Shown: positions 52,618 to 62,540 of the stretch, piece after piece | How positions within the stretch are numbered: position 1 is the stretch's first letter | Layout of the letters: each line of letters starts with the position of its first letter | Assembly: GCF_030409315.1 (NCBI RefSeq) | Contig: NZ_JAUFPS010000038.1 | Location: forward strand, 100,009-164,008 | DNA: 64,000 bases | Reading direction: 5' to 3' | Source: Mucilaginibacter flavus | GTDB taxonomy: Bacteria > Bacteroidota > Bacteroidia > Sphingobacteriales > Sphingobacteriaceae | Notes under the pieces: model-generated | What the model was told of the DNA's origin: nothing | Seen by the model: the letters and a program-made list of their open reading frames with translations, nothing else | The model's database searches: none | Made by a program: the position numbers and the translations under genes

Positions 52618-53391
52618 CTACCAGGTTTTCCAGGGCGCGTTACCACTTTCCCACATGTTATTTAAATCGTGCTTATCTTTAAGTGTATCCATCGGGCGCC
52701 AAAAACCATCGTGTTTAAAAGCCATCATCTCGCCGTCGTTAGCAATCTGTTCCATGGGTTTCTGTTCCCACACGGTACCATCACCCTCTTTTATATAATC
52801 AAATATATCCGGCTGACAAACAAAGTATCCTCCGTTAATCCATGAACCATCACCTTTTGGCTTTTCTAAAAATGATTTTACAAACATATCTGACGTAATA
52901 TCAAGAGCACCAAAACGGCCCGATGGTTGTACCGATGTTACCGTGCACAATTTACCATGCCCTTTATGATATTCTACTAAATCCTTTATATTGATATCGC
53001 TAACACCATCACCATAAGTTAACATAAAAGGCTCGTTTTGAACATGCGGTTGTATACGTTTTATACGCCCCCCTGTCATCGAATTATTCCCGGTATCCAC
53101 CAAGGTTATTTTCCATGGTTCTGCCTGTGAATCATGCACTTCTACGGAATTATTCTTTAAATCAATAGTGACATCAGATTTATGTAAAAAATAATTAGAA
53201 AAAAATTCTTTTATAATATAGCCCTTGTAGCCAAGACAAACCACAAAATCATTGAATCCATGCGCCGAATAAATTTTCATGATATGCCATAATATTGGCA
53301 TACCACCAATTTCAACCATCGGCTTAGGTTTCACTCCTGTTTCTTCTGAAAGGCGGGTACCTAAACCACCTGCAAGCAATACAACTTTCAT
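52618..53391 (-). CDS. rfbF: Glucose-1-phosphate cytidylyltransferase
   Basis: This 257-aa nucleotidyltransferase has the activating loop VVLLAGGLGTRLSEETGVKP and PMVEIGGMPILWHIMKIYSAHG, both diagnostic for RfbF. Other hallmarks are YGDGVSDINIKDLVEYHK, SFLEKPKGDGSWINGGYFVC and HDGFWRPMDTLKDKHDLNNM. It makes CDP-glucose from CTP and glucose-1-phosphate, the first step of the CDP-hexose pathway in O-antigen and capsule sugars. It heads the sugar-biosynthesis part of the cluster. The spacer upstream (53392-53569) holds a short open frame of uncertain nature. Confidence 0.96.
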   Translation of the reverse strand: MKVVLLAGGLGTRLSEETGVKPKPMVEIGGMPILWHIMKIYSAHGFNDFVVCLGYKGYIIKEFFSNYFLHKSDVTIDLKNNSVEVHDSQAEPWKITLVDTGNNSMTGGRIKRIQPHVQNEPFMLTYGDGVSDINIKDLVEYHKGHGKLCTVTSVQPSGRFGALDITSDMFVKSFLEKPKGDGSWINGGYFVCQPDIFDYIKEGDGTVWEQKPMEQIANDGEMMAFKHDGFWRPMDTLKDKHDLNNMWESGNAPWKTW

Positions 53392-53409
53392 TTTATTAAT
53401 TTAAATTTA

Positions 53410-53517
53410 TTAAATAGCACTTTCCACGTCGGCTGCATCATAAAACACAATATAATTGTTGGATTTTTTTGAGCTGGATAATTTATTATCAGCCAGATAA
53501 GGTTTATATAGTTCCAT
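53410..53517 (-). CDS. Short uncharacterised frame between wzz and rfbF
   Basis: ATG 53517 to TAA 53410-53412 encodes 35 residues (MELYKPYLADNKLSSSKKSN, then NYIVFYDAADVESAI). The same frame stays open upstream through ISYWATPLK without another ATG. The stop lies 18 bp before the rfbF start. No family is recognised; it may be a real small protein, a gene remnant or chance. Confidence 0.25.
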   Translation of the reverse strand: MELYKPYLADNKLSSSKKSNNYIVFYDAADVESAI

Positions 53518-53569
53518 TTTCAATGGCGTAGCCCAATATGAAATAAGAGCAATGCCTATTTTAAGACAC

Positions 53570-54652
53570 TTAATTTTCTTTTGAAATAATTTTTTTTAAC
53601 GTAAATATCAAAGTAATTAAAAAACAGCTTATAAATATTCCAAAAAGAATGCCTTTTATCTTTGTTAATTTATCTACTTCTAACGGAAACACAGGTCTAT
53701 CTATCACCTGTATTATTGGCGTTTCCTGTATTAATGAAAGTTTTGATACTTCCAGATTTTTTACAATTTCGCTGTAGATAGCAGTGTTAGCCTGCACATC
53801 AACCTGCCTTTTTTGCGATGGTACCTTAAGAGCAACCAATAAAGGATTAGCGTTTGGCGAAGCATCAACAGCAGCAGCAACCCCTGATATGGAATTATTT
53901 AGTTGCATTCTTACACTATCTGCCTGTTTTTGCAAAATGTTAACATTCCTGGTTCCCTTTTTTGTTTTAGTTAATACATAAAAATCATTTACCGTTTCTA
54001 CCAGTTTATCAGTAAACAGTTTTGAAAATAACTCATCAGTTGATACCGTTTGAACTTTTATTACCGCAAGTTTTTTATCGAGCCTGAAAACAACTAAAAC
54101 ATGCTTGTTAAAGTTATCGACTATGTCTGTTATGATACTATCCTGATGGCGATTAAATTTATCGGCATCGCCATTAAAGGTAATACCATCAAGTTCCGGG
54201 TTCTTTTTCCATTTTAATCTAAGGTGGTTAAAATCTATATACCTATTAATTAGCAGGTCATTTTTACCGTTAAAATTAGCATTACTTAATAATGCTTTTT
54301 CTATCATTAAACGTGACTTATATAACTCAAGAATATTATCTCCATGAAAAATACCGCCGCCGCCACTGTCACCGCCAACATCAATACCAGCAAGTGAAGC
54401 TAAACCGGCATATTGCCCAAGCCCACCACCAGAATTACCGTCCTCTAAAACAAAAGTACATGTTGCGGTATAAATAGGTTTTCTGAATATGGAATAGACA
54501 AGGCCAATACATCCACCCAAAATTGAAAAGCATACTATAATTAACCATTTGCTTTTGATATATTTTAAGATGGAACGAATCTTAACAACGATACGATCTA
54601 AAGTTATAGCATCAGTTTGGAGATACCTATTTTCATCATTAATGTTAGTCAT
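53570..54652 (-). CDS. Wzz-type polysaccharide co-polymerase / chain-length determinant
   Basis: This 360-aa protein has a first membrane helix at about residues 36-57 (WLIIVCFSILGGCIGLVYSI), a large periplasmic region with coiled-coil character (NILQKQADSVRMQLNNSISG), and a second membrane helix near the C-terminus (FGIFISCFLITLIFTLKKI). This two-helix layout matches the Wzz family. The glycine-rich stretch GGGLGQYAGLASLAGIDVGG after the first helix is typical of Bacteroidota forms. It sets the length of the chains built by Wzy. No tyrosine-kinase domain is attached. It lies 21 bp after the Wza gene. Confidence 0.88.
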   Translation of the reverse strand: MTNINDENRYLQTDAITLDRIVVKIRSILKYIKSKWLIIVCFSILGGCIGLVYSIFRKPIYTATCTFVLEDGNSGGGLGQYAGLASLAGIDVGGDSGGGGIFHGDNILELYKSRLMIEKALLSNANFNGKNDLLINRYIDFNHLRLKWKKNPELDGITFNGDADKFNRHQDSIITDIVDNFNKHVLVVFRLDKKLAVIKVQTVSTDELFSKLFTDKLVETVNDFYVLTKTKKGTRNVNILQKQADSVRMQLNNSISGVAAAVDASPNANPLLVALKVPSQKRQVDVQANTAIYSEIVKNLEVSKLSLIQETPIIQVIDRPVFPLEVDKLTKIKGILFGIFISCFLITLIFTLKKIISKEN

Positions 54653-54672
54653 CGATGTAGCTAATAATAAAT

Positions 54673-57153
54673 CTATTTCTTTAAACTTAAAATACCCAAA
54701 ATAATAGCTCCTAATGATGCTAAACCCGTAGTGTAACCCAATATTTGCTGGCCTGTATTTCCTTTACTTTCCGGCTTTGTGGGCACGTATATTTCACTAC
54801 CAGGTTTTACCTCCGGATGGCTGTTAAAAAACAAAAACTTACGGGTTCCCTTTACCGTTCCGTTGGGGTAAACAACATAGGCGCCTCTTCTTAAAGCTCC
54901 TGGCGCATACCCCCCGGCGTTTGAAATAAAATCATTAAATGATTTTGAGCCATCATAAACTACGGCACTGGGGTACAATACCCGCCCGTTAACTCTTACT
55001 ACCTGTTGCTGTTTTGGTACTCTCAAAATATCGCCATCTTCTAAAAGCAAATCGCCTTTTGAACCGGGGGTTTTGAGGATTTTATCAAGCTCGATACCTA
55101 CATAGTTATTACGCTGTTGATTATCATCGGTATTGGTTGAATCTTTATAAGAGCGTTTTAACCTGTTGGTTTGTAATAAGCGTTCCTGGGCTAATGCAGT
55201 TGTATCGGCTTTATTTTTATCAATGCCTAATATGGCTATGTTTTCACGTTTCAGTGAGCCACCTTCCACATCGGCAGATGCTGTTAAACCACCCGCGCGG
55301 GCTATCAGATCTGATACTTTCTCATTTTTACTTTTGATGGTATATGAGCCCGGATATAATACTTCGCCTTCAACTTTTACTGTTTTTTGTTTTTCGTAAC
55401 CAGGTAAGCTATATACCGATACAATATCAAAAGGCGTTAATACAAAATTTGCCTCAGCGGGTTTTAACTGGCCATCAATGTTTACAGTAAAAACCTGGGC
55501 AACTGAACTGCTTTTTGAATTAGGATCGGCATCGGCTATGCGGCGGGCAACCTCAATACGGTTGGTGCTGGCTCCTTCGGCAAAGCCGCCTGCCTTTAAA
55601 ATAAGGTCTTCTACCTTCATACCTTCAGAAAAAGCAAACTTGCCCGGCTTTCTTACATTGCCGTTGATGGTGACAACGTACTTGTCACGTAAATCGAATA
55701 TTGATGAAATGTTTACAATATCTTCGCGCTGAAGCGGAATGTTTACCGTTTTATTGATTACGTCCTTAACATTAAACCCTATTATTTCGGTTGTATTATC
55801 TGGCTTTAAGCGGGTAATTGTTCCACGCTCTGTAAAGGCGTCTTCTTTCAACCCTGCAGCCTTATCAATCAATTGCAATAATGTTAATCCATTTTGTAAT
55901 TCATAATCGCCGGGTTTAAAAACCGCCCCCCTTATAACTACCCTGTTTTCAAAACGGGATAAAATAGATTCTATAGTGTATTTATCGCCTCTTAGGGGAA
56001 TATAGTTTTTATAATCGGCCTCCACCACATCGGTTATCTTTCTTTGCTGATCGCTTATTTGCGAAACCTTTATGCGGGCAGTGTAAGCGCTATCGGTAAA
56101 GCCACCGGCGTACCCAATAATATTATCAAGTGTTTCGCCCGGTAAAACCTCAAATAAGGCCGGTATTTTAACTTCGCCAACAAGCTCAACCCTTGTTCTG
56201 TAGGTTGGCACGCGCACAATATCCTGATCCTGCAGGGTAATGTTGTTTTTCTGATCGCCTTTTAACAAAAAATCATACACATCAAGGTGCCTTATAATCC
56301 GGTTGTTCCTGATAATTTCTATCTGTCTTAAACTACCATTATCATTAGGTCCGCCGGCTGTGTATAAAGCGTTAAAAACCGTAGCTAATGATGGCAGTGT
56401 ATAGGTACCAGGCTTTGCTACCTGCCCTATAATAATTACCTGAATGCTACGAATATTGCCTAAAGTAACTTGTACCGTTGTACCACGGCCAACCGCGTAA
56501 TTATTGGCGGCAAGCTTACTTTTTATAAGTGCTGTAGCTTGCTCAATAGTTTTACTACCTACGTTTAAAACGCCAACGCCCGGAATATTGATATTGCCCT
56601 CGGGAGATACTTCAAGTTTCCAGTTTACCAGCGAGCTACCGTAAACGGCTATATTAAGTTGATCATTGGGGCCAAGTATGTAATTCAGCGGCGTAGCCAG
56701 CTTAAGATTAGGCTCAAATGAACTGTTTTTATTTTTGAAAATATCGGCTCCAAAAATTTTGGGTTTTAAACCTTCAAATAAATCATTAGTGGCTGCAGAA
56801 GTTGTATTGTTAGTATCAGGTTTGTAATTAAGTTGCCTGCCCGTTGAAGCAGAGGTATCCGCTCCGTTTTGAGCAACACTTGCATTGTTTGCTCTTACAT
56901 TCTTAATCCTGGATTGTAGTTTTTGAACCTGCGATGCAGACATGCCCCTGGCTTGCGCCTGCTGCAATAAATCTGCATCACCAAGCCCTGCCTTTTGAGC
57001 CTGTTGAATCAATTGGGTAATTTGCTGATCTGAGAGGTCATCAACATTAACAGACGATATGTTTTGTAAACTGGTTTGGGCTGTACTATTGTTAACAATA
57101 CCAAAAGAGAAAAGGAAAACAATAAAAAATATTAAAAGTTTAAATTTATTCAT
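54673..57153 (-). CDS. wza: Wza-type outer-membrane polysaccharide export protein with SLBB repeats
   Basis: This 826-aa protein has a signal peptide (to about residue 25) and a Gln/Ala-rich coiled region (QQITQLIQQAQKAGLGDADL). The poly-export domain follows (YILGPNDQLNIAVYGSS, about residues 155-225). Then come at least five SLBB repeats, each with a 'V-x-G-x-V-x-x-P-G-x-Y/F' core, for example VKVEGEVLYPGSYTIKSKNE and IQVIIIGQVAKPGTYTLPSL. A C-terminal hydrophobic stretch ends LASLGAIILGILSLKK. It forms the channel through which the polymer leaves the cell. It lies between the Wzi-like and Wzz genes. Confidence 0.93.
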   Translation of the reverse strand: MNKFKLLIFFIVFLFSFGIVNNSTAQTSLQNISSVNVDDLSDQQITQLIQQAQKAGLGDADLLQQAQARGMSASQVQKLQSRIKNVRANNASVAQNGADTSASTGRQLNYKPDTNNTTSAATNDLFEGLKPKIFGADIFKNKNSSFEPNLKLATPLNYILGPNDQLNIAVYGSSLVNWKLEVSPEGNINIPGVGVLNVGSKTIEQATALIKSKLAANNYAVGRGTTVQVTLGNIRSIQVIIIGQVAKPGTYTLPSLATVFNALYTAGGPNDNGSLRQIEIIRNNRIIRHLDVYDFLLKGDQKNNITLQDQDIVRVPTYRTRVELVGEVKIPALFEVLPGETLDNIIGYAGGFTDSAYTARIKVSQISDQQRKITDVVEADYKNYIPLRGDKYTIESILSRFENRVVIRGAVFKPGDYELQNGLTLLQLIDKAAGLKEDAFTERGTITRLKPDNTTEIIGFNVKDVINKTVNIPLQREDIVNISSIFDLRDKYVVTINGNVRKPGKFAFSEGMKVEDLILKAGGFAEGASTNRIEVARRIADADPNSKSSSVAQVFTVNIDGQLKPAEANFVLTPFDIVSVYSLPGYEKQKTVKVEGEVLYPGSYTIKSKNEKVSDLIARAGGLTASADVEGGSLKRENIAILGIDKNKADTTALAQERLLQTNRLKRSYKDSTNTDDNQQRNNYVGIELDKILKTPGSKGDLLLEDGDILRVPKQQQVVRVNGRVLYPSAVVYDGSKSFNDFISNAGGYAPGALRRGAYVVYPNGTVKGTRKFLFFNSHPEVKPGSEIYVPTKPESKGNTGQQILGYTTGLASLGAIILGILSLKK

Positions 57154-57321
57154 AAGTAAAAGCTATCTTAAGCTTAAAAAATAACACTTTGACAAGGGAT
57201 AGTATTTTCTGCAAAAGTAAACCAATTTCCCACTTTTTAGGGTAATTACCGTTTTTTTTAATTTAATCTTAAACACTATTATCCATCAAATAGCTTATTC
57301 AAAAATGTTTATGCTGATCCA

Positions 57322-58989
57322 TTAGTTAAAATAATAAGTAAAGTTAATCCTGGCGTGTAAGTTATAACTCGAACCGTTTCTATATTCATAATTCAGGGAA
57401 TATACAGGCGTAACATCTGCCGAAAGCAAATAGTTTTTAAACCTGATATTTGTATAAAAAGTGCCCGATAAATCAACCCAATGGGTATTAAAATTTCCTG
57501 TACCGGCAAAGGCAGAATAGTACAAATCATTATTATGTAACTGCCTTTCAAAGGTAAAACCATAAGCATGGTAATCTTTTAAATAGCTTAAATCTAATAT
57601 AAAACTACTGCTACCCGGCCCTATCCCTGCACCTATATATCTCCCCTCATTTGTATAACCATCTCTTGGGCTAAGTAAATGTGCATACCATGAGGGTTCA
57701 TCTCTAACAACATAGGTATTTGAGCGCGCTAACTGAGTTATTTCTGATTTTAGTTGTATAAACCCACCTTTACTTAATTCAAACAATTTACGGCCGCCAA
57801 AAGTATATGCTGCCGAATGTTCGGGTTCCTCTATCAGATCGTTGATATTGCCCCACCGGTCATTCCGGGCCCATTCAAAGTAAATCTCGGCTTTGTATAA
57901 GGGCAAAAGCTGCCTGATATTAAAGGCATATGCAAAATCCTGTCCGTCGCCATTGTGGCCGTTGTTAATATCGTTGGCTTTAACAGACGAGCCTGTAATA
58001 ACCGGAATTACCTTACGGAAGATGCTTTTGCTATGATAGGTAGAATCTTTATCCAAATAATCATAGCTTGAAACCCCGAGGTAGAACCCTTTTAACCACT
58101 TAGGCTGCCAGTTAACAGTATATGCCGATATATAACGGGATGTAGCAGGCTTGGGGCTATATAAATTACCCGCGTAAGTAAGCTTGCTAAAGTCATCGGG
58201 CGGGTAGCCCGATTGTTTAAGGTTGCCGCCTATAATTTGCCATTCAAAAGAGCCTATAATTGTTTTTACAGGTTTTGAGGAGTTAAAAGTCCAATGGAAA
58301 AAACCCGGAGCCGAATTACTCATCATAATGGAGTTTTTTATCCCCGGTCCCCACCACAAGTTTTCTGTCGAAACTCCCGCTTCAATGCTTTTGTAATTGA
58401 GCGTAATTTTTGATTGCCCCGGATAAAGATGAGTAATTGATTTGTTGCCGAATCTTTCCGGCGCATCAATACCGTTAACAGTACCAAAATAAGCGCCTAA
58501 AAGTTGCTGGTTATTGTTATTTGCCTGCACATCGGCAAACGTATTAAAGGGCTTGTTTTCGGCATAAACTAACTCGGGCTTAAGTTGTATTTTAAGAATA
58601 CCGGCCGTTAATAAAAAGCCTCCGCTTAGCATCGTTTGATAACCTTTGTCAGGATACAATGAACCATTATTATAGCCATATGGTCGTTTCACATTATATT
58701 CATTAAGCCAGTTTAATGGCAATACCTGTATGCCGGATGGTATGCCCATAAAGTTAAATTTTGCATAAGGCTTACTTGCAATAAGTTTAAGTAACGCAGA
58801 ATCGGCAGCGGTATTGTTCCACTGGCTATTTACGGGGCGTATACTAAACGAAAAAGGATCATCGCTTGTACCCGAAATTTGATTTCTGCGGGCAATATCT
58901 TCCGCGTAACTCCCCACAGAAATGGTTTGTGAATAAACATGGTTTATGATAAAAACGAAAAGGGTAAGGGCTAAAAAGTGTTTTTTCAC
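57322..58989 (-). CDS. Wzi-family capsule assembly protein
   Basis: This 555-aa protein has a signal peptide (residues 1-20, ending NHVYSQ) and a beta-barrel-like sequence with alternating residues, ending in an aromatic residue (HARINFTYYFN). Segments such as GVSTENLWWGPGIKNSIMMS and AEIYFEWARNDRWGNINDLI mark the PF14052 capsule-assembly Wzi family. In Escherichia coli, Wzi anchors capsule at the cell surface; the Bacteroidota members are expected to do likewise. It is the first gene of the minus-strand exopolysaccharide cluster, 168 bp before wza. Confidence 0.87.
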   Translation of the reverse strand: MKKHFLALTLFVFIINHVYSQTISVGSYAEDIARRNQISGTSDDPFSFSIRPVNSQWNNTAADSALLKLIASKPYAKFNFMGIPSGIQVLPLNWLNEYNVKRPYGYNNGSLYPDKGYQTMLSGGFLLTAGILKIQLKPELVYAENKPFNTFADVQANNNNQQLLGAYFGTVNGIDAPERFGNKSITHLYPGQSKITLNYKSIEAGVSTENLWWGPGIKNSIMMSNSAPGFFHWTFNSSKPVKTIIGSFEWQIIGGNLKQSGYPPDDFSKLTYAGNLYSPKPATSRYISAYTVNWQPKWLKGFYLGVSSYDYLDKDSTYHSKSIFRKVIPVITGSSVKANDINNGHNGDGQDFAYAFNIRQLLPLYKAEIYFEWARNDRWGNINDLIEEPEHSAAYTFGGRKLFELSKGGFIQLKSEITQLARSNTYVVRDEPSWYAHLLSPRDGYTNEGRYIGAGIGPGSSSFILDLSYLKDYHAYGFTFERQLHNNDLYYSAFAGTGNFNTHWVDLSGTFYTNIRFKNYLLSADVTPVYSLNYEYRNGSSYNLHARINFTYYFN

Positions 58990-59303
58990 GGGTAGGTTTT
59001 GTATTAAAATGTGTAAGGCTATTAAACGATAAAACTAATTATCCTTAGATATATTGTATGTTATCAAAATATATCTTTTTCAAAAAGTTAAATTTATGTC
59101 TAATTTCTTAACAATATCACAAAAAACAAAGCATTAAACACTCATTTTTATAATACAAATGCCATATTAAATAATTTCAATAATCAATTAATGTATTCTT
59201 TACACTATTCACTATAAGCCATACGAAAGTGTACCGGTTAACGATACAACCAAAGCAAAAAATATTTATAGTTTTTGTAATCGCAGAAGAAAAAAAAACA
59301 ATA
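58990..59303. other. AT-rich promoter region upstream of the exopolysaccharide cluster
   Basis: These 314 bp between the Wzi-like gene and the Crp/Fnr gene carry no coding frame or repeat that I can see. The promoter of the whole cluster should be here, but no unambiguous TAnnTTTG box on the minus strand can be pinned down. Confidence 0.4.
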
Positions 59304-59888
59304 TCAGCTTTTAGCTTTCAGGTGCCTTGTTCTCAGCTTGCTTAAAAACTCGGGCGAGATGCCAAGGTACGATGCTATGTAATGCTGTGGCACGCGCTGC
59401 GGAATGCTTGGATAGCGCTTTATAAACTCCAGGTACTTTTCCATCGCTGTGTTTGATATGGTTTTAAAAAGCCTGTTTTGTACTACGGTAAGGTGGCGTT
59501 GCAGCATCAGCCTAAACATGCGTTCCAGTTTAGGCACTTCGGTAAGCAGTTGCTCTTTAGCATCGCGCGATAAAATAAGCAACTCGCAATCTTCCAGTGT
59601 TTCTATGTACATATTGCAAGGGGTTTGATCCTGAAAACTGGCTAAATCGCTCACCCACCAATCCTCCACCGCAAATTGCAGCGTTACTTCGGCCCCATTT
59701 TCATCAACAATGTATTCGCGGATGCAGCCCTTGTTTACATATGCTTCAAAATTGCAGATATCGCCTGCCTGTAGAAGTTTAGTCTTCCTGGGCACTTTGC
59801 GAAATTCCAAAATTTCATTAAAACGGGCTGATTCATCTGTGGTTAAATTCACCGAACGCGCAGCGTAGCTATTGATATTTTGAAACAT
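59304..59888 (-). CDS. Crp/Fnr-family transcriptional regulator
   Basis: This 194-aa protein has a cyclic-nucleotide-binding-like beta-roll (residues 10-125; LLQAGDICNFEAYVNKGCIR, TLQFAVEDWWVSDLASFQ), a long dimerisation helix and a short C-terminal winged helix (VPQHYIASYLGISPEFLSKL). Many Bacteroidota members of this type do not bind cAMP and regulate stress or redox genes. It lies just upstream of the exopolysaccharide cluster on the same strand and diverges from the aldo/keto reductase gene. Which of these it controls is not clear. Confidence 0.88.
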   Translation of the reverse strand: MFQNINSYAARSVNLTTDESARFNEILEFRKVPRKTKLLQAGDICNFEAYVNKGCIREYIVDENGAEVTLQFAVEDWWVSDLASFQDQTPCNMYIETLEDCELLILSRDAKEQLLTEVPKLERMFRLMLQRHLTVVQNRLFKTISNTAMEKYLEFIKRYPSIPQRVPQHYIASYLGISPEFLSKLRTRHLKAKS

Positions 59889-60043
59889 TTGTCAAATATA
59901 AGCCGGGTATATTTAATCGCTGCAAATAAATAGCTGCGGGCGCTTTATTTCTTGTTCCAGTTCAATGGATTTTAGGATGTATATATACCACCTTTACAGA
60001 TTGAACATTAATTATAAATCAACAGATAATTTACCTCACCAAC

Positions 60044-61039
60044 ATGACGTATTTACCCAACCCCAATCGTTACCGCAACATGGAATACCGCCGTTGCGGC
60101 AATAGCGGTTTAAAATTACCCGCTGTATCCCTGGGCATGTGGCATAACTTTGGCGCTATTGATAGTCTCGAAAACGCCCGCAACATTATGCGATTGGCTT
60201 TTGATAGCGGCATCACCCATTTTGACCTGGCTAACAATTATGGCCCACCGGCAGGCTCGGCCGAAGAAACTTTCGGGCATATTTTTAAAGATGATTTTAA
60301 GCGTTACCGCGATGAACTGGTAATATCAAGCAAAGCCGGCTGGGGAATGTGGGAAGGCCCTTATGGCGACTGGGGTTCAAAAAAATACCTGGTGGCCAGT
60401 CTTGATCAGAGCTTAAAACGCATGGGACTTGATTATGTAGATATTTTTTATCATCACCGCCCCGATCCTGAAACACCGCTGGAAGAAACCATGGGTACCT
60501 TAGATTTGATGGTACGCCAGGGTAAAGCACTTTATGTGGGTATCTCCAGCTATAGCGCGCAGGAAACAGAAAAGGCCCTGGCTATTTTAAACCGTTTGGG
60601 TACACCATGCCTCATTCATCAACCTAAATACTCGATGTTTGATAGGTGGGTTGAAGGCGGCTTGCTTGATGTGCTTGGTAACGAAGGTGTGGGTTGTATT
60701 CCATTCTCTCCGCTGGCACAAGGGTTATTAACCAACAAATATTTAAAAGGTATTCCCGAAGGCTCAAGGGCTGCGGCACACCGTGGCAACGGCGCAATTG
60801 AAGAAGATGCCATAACCGATGCTAACATAGCTAAAGTAGCTAAACTAAATGAATTGGCTATAAAGCGTGGTCAAAGCCTGGCACAAATGGCTTTATCCTG
60901 GATTTTGAAAGATAAGCGTGTAACATCGGTATTGATAGGCGTAAGCAAGCCCGAGCAGGTAACTGACTCGATAAAATGTTTGGATTATACGTCTTTCACG
61001 AAGGAAGAGCTAACGTTGATCAACAATATCCTTGCTTAA
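60044..61039 (+). CDS. Aldo/keto reductase, L-glyceraldehyde-3-phosphate reductase-like (YghZ type)
   Basis: This 331-aa protein has the AKR barrel with the catalytic tetrad in order: D (FDLANNYGP, with Y), K (ISSKAGWGMW) and H (YHHRPD). The MGTLDLMVRQGKALYVGISSYS and HQPKYSMFDRWVEG stretches, the GxxPFSPLAQGLLTNKYL strand and the C-terminal NADP-binding region (SVLIGVSKPEQVTDSI) are those of the YghZ/AKR14 group. YghZ detoxifies methylglyoxal and reduces L-glyceraldehyde-3-phosphate. It is followed, 22 bp later, by the GH30 gene, so both may form a small sugar-related operon. Confidence 0.88.
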   Translation: MTYLPNPNRYRNMEYRRCGNSGLKLPAVSLGMWHNFGAIDSLENARNIMRLAFDSGITHFDLANNYGPPAGSAEETFGHIFKDDFKRYRDELVISSKAGWGMWEGPYGDWGSKKYLVASLDQSLKRMGLDYVDIFYHHRPDPETPLEETMGTLDLMVRQGKALYVGISSYSAQETEKALAILNRLGTPCLIHQPKYSMFDRWVEGGLLDVLGNEGVGCIPFSPLAQGLLTNKYLKGIPEGSRAAAHRGNGAIEEDAITDANIAKVAKLNELAIKRGQSLAQMALSWILKDKRVTSVLIGVSKPEQVTDSIKCLDYTSFTKEELTLINNILA

Positions 61040-61061
61040 ACCAATCCAGTTAAACCAAATT

Positions 61062-62530
61062 ATGAGAAGTAATTTTTTTGTTAAACCACTGGCTTTTGCA
61101 TTGCTTGCCTTATCGGCAAACCTGGCATTCGCGCAAAACACTACGCCGTTTTCTGTAGATAACAATACAGCAAAGGTATACGTTACGGCCAAAAGTACCG
61201 GTAACAACATAACCCAAACCGAAACCTTACAGTTTAAAGCCTACCCGCAACCGCTTGAAAAGGATATTACTATTTTTGTTGACCCCTCAAAAACTTTTCA
61301 AACCATGTTGGGCATCGGCGGCGCATTAACAGATGCATCTGCCGAGGTATTTTACAAAATGCCGAAGGACAAGCAACAACAGGTGCTTACCGATTATTAC
61401 GATAAGGATAAAGGTATTAACTATACCCTGGGGCGCACCAATATTCAAAGTTGCGATTTTTCGAGCGACACTTACAGCTACCTGAAAGATGGCGATGTTA
61501 ACCTAAAAAACTTTGACATCAGCCATGATATGAAATATAGGGTGCCTTTTATTAAAGAAGTTTTAGCGGCAGCGGGTGGCAAACTAACCTTATTTGCTTC
61601 TCCATGGAGCCCATCTGCCTGGATGAAAACCAATGGCGATGTATTACACGGCGGGAAACTTAAACCCGAGTACGCCCAAACCTGGGCCAATGTTTATGGT
61701 AAATTCATAAATGCTTACGAAAAGCAGGGCATCCCTATTTGGGGCCTCACGGTGCAAAATGAAGAAATGGCCAGCCAAACCTGGGAATCATGTATATACA
61801 CCGCCGAAGAAGAGCGCGATTTTATCAAGAACTTTTTAGGTCCGTCATTGAACAGGCCGGCTATGGTGATAGGAAGCTATTGATCTGGGATCATAACCGC
61901 GATTTAATGTATCAGCGTGTAAGCACTGTATTGGAAGATCCCGAAGCTGCTAAATATGTTTGGGGTGTAGCCTATCATTGGTATGAGGATATCGCCGCGG
62001 CTGGTGCAGGCATGAATTTTGAAAACGAATGACTGGTAAGCCAAACTTTTCCCGATAAGCCTCTTATGCTTACCGAAGGTTGCGCCGCCGATTTTGACGT
62101 CAATAAGTTTTCCGACTGGAGCTTTGGCGAAAAATACGGTCAGTCAATGATCAACGATTTTAACATCGGCACCGTAGCCTGGACAGATTGGAATATCATA
62201 CTGGACGAGCGTGGCGGCCCTAACCATGTAGGCAACTTTTGTATGGCCCCTATTCATTACGATACTAAAAACGACAAGCTGATTTACACCAACGCGTTTT
62301 ACTACCTTGGGCATTTCTCTAAATTTATTCACCCCGGTGCCAAACGCATCGTAAGTTCGGCCAGCAGAAACAACCTGCTTACCACCGCTTACATGAATAC
62401 CGACGGCAAAATGGCCGTAGTAGTGATGAATAAATCTGATGCTGATATAAACTACCTGTTATGGATAAAAGGAAAAGCGGCTAAAACAACTGCACCTGCA
62501 CATTCCATTGCCACCATAGTTATTGAATAG
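61062..62530 (+). pseudogene. GH30 glycoside hydrolase, disrupted by a frameshift and an in-frame stop
   Basis: The reading starts MRSNFFVKPLAFALLALSAN (signal peptide) and follows GH30 (MLGIGGALTDASAEVFYKMP, LFASPWSPSAWMKTNGDVLH, GLTVQNEEMASQTWESC with the acid/base Glu). Near 61850 it leaves frame: the frame-1 protein ends GPSLNRPAMVIGSY at 61881-61883, whereas the homologous continuation AGYGDRKLLIWDHN is in another frame, as after loss of 1 bp. The second frame then hits a TGA at 62030-62032 and continues LVSQTFPDKPLMLTEGC (nucleophile Glu) to 62530. The whole would be about 489 aa, a normal GH30 length. It is a pseudogene or carries sequencing errors. Confidence 0.85.
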
Positions 62531-62540
62531 TTAAAATTGA

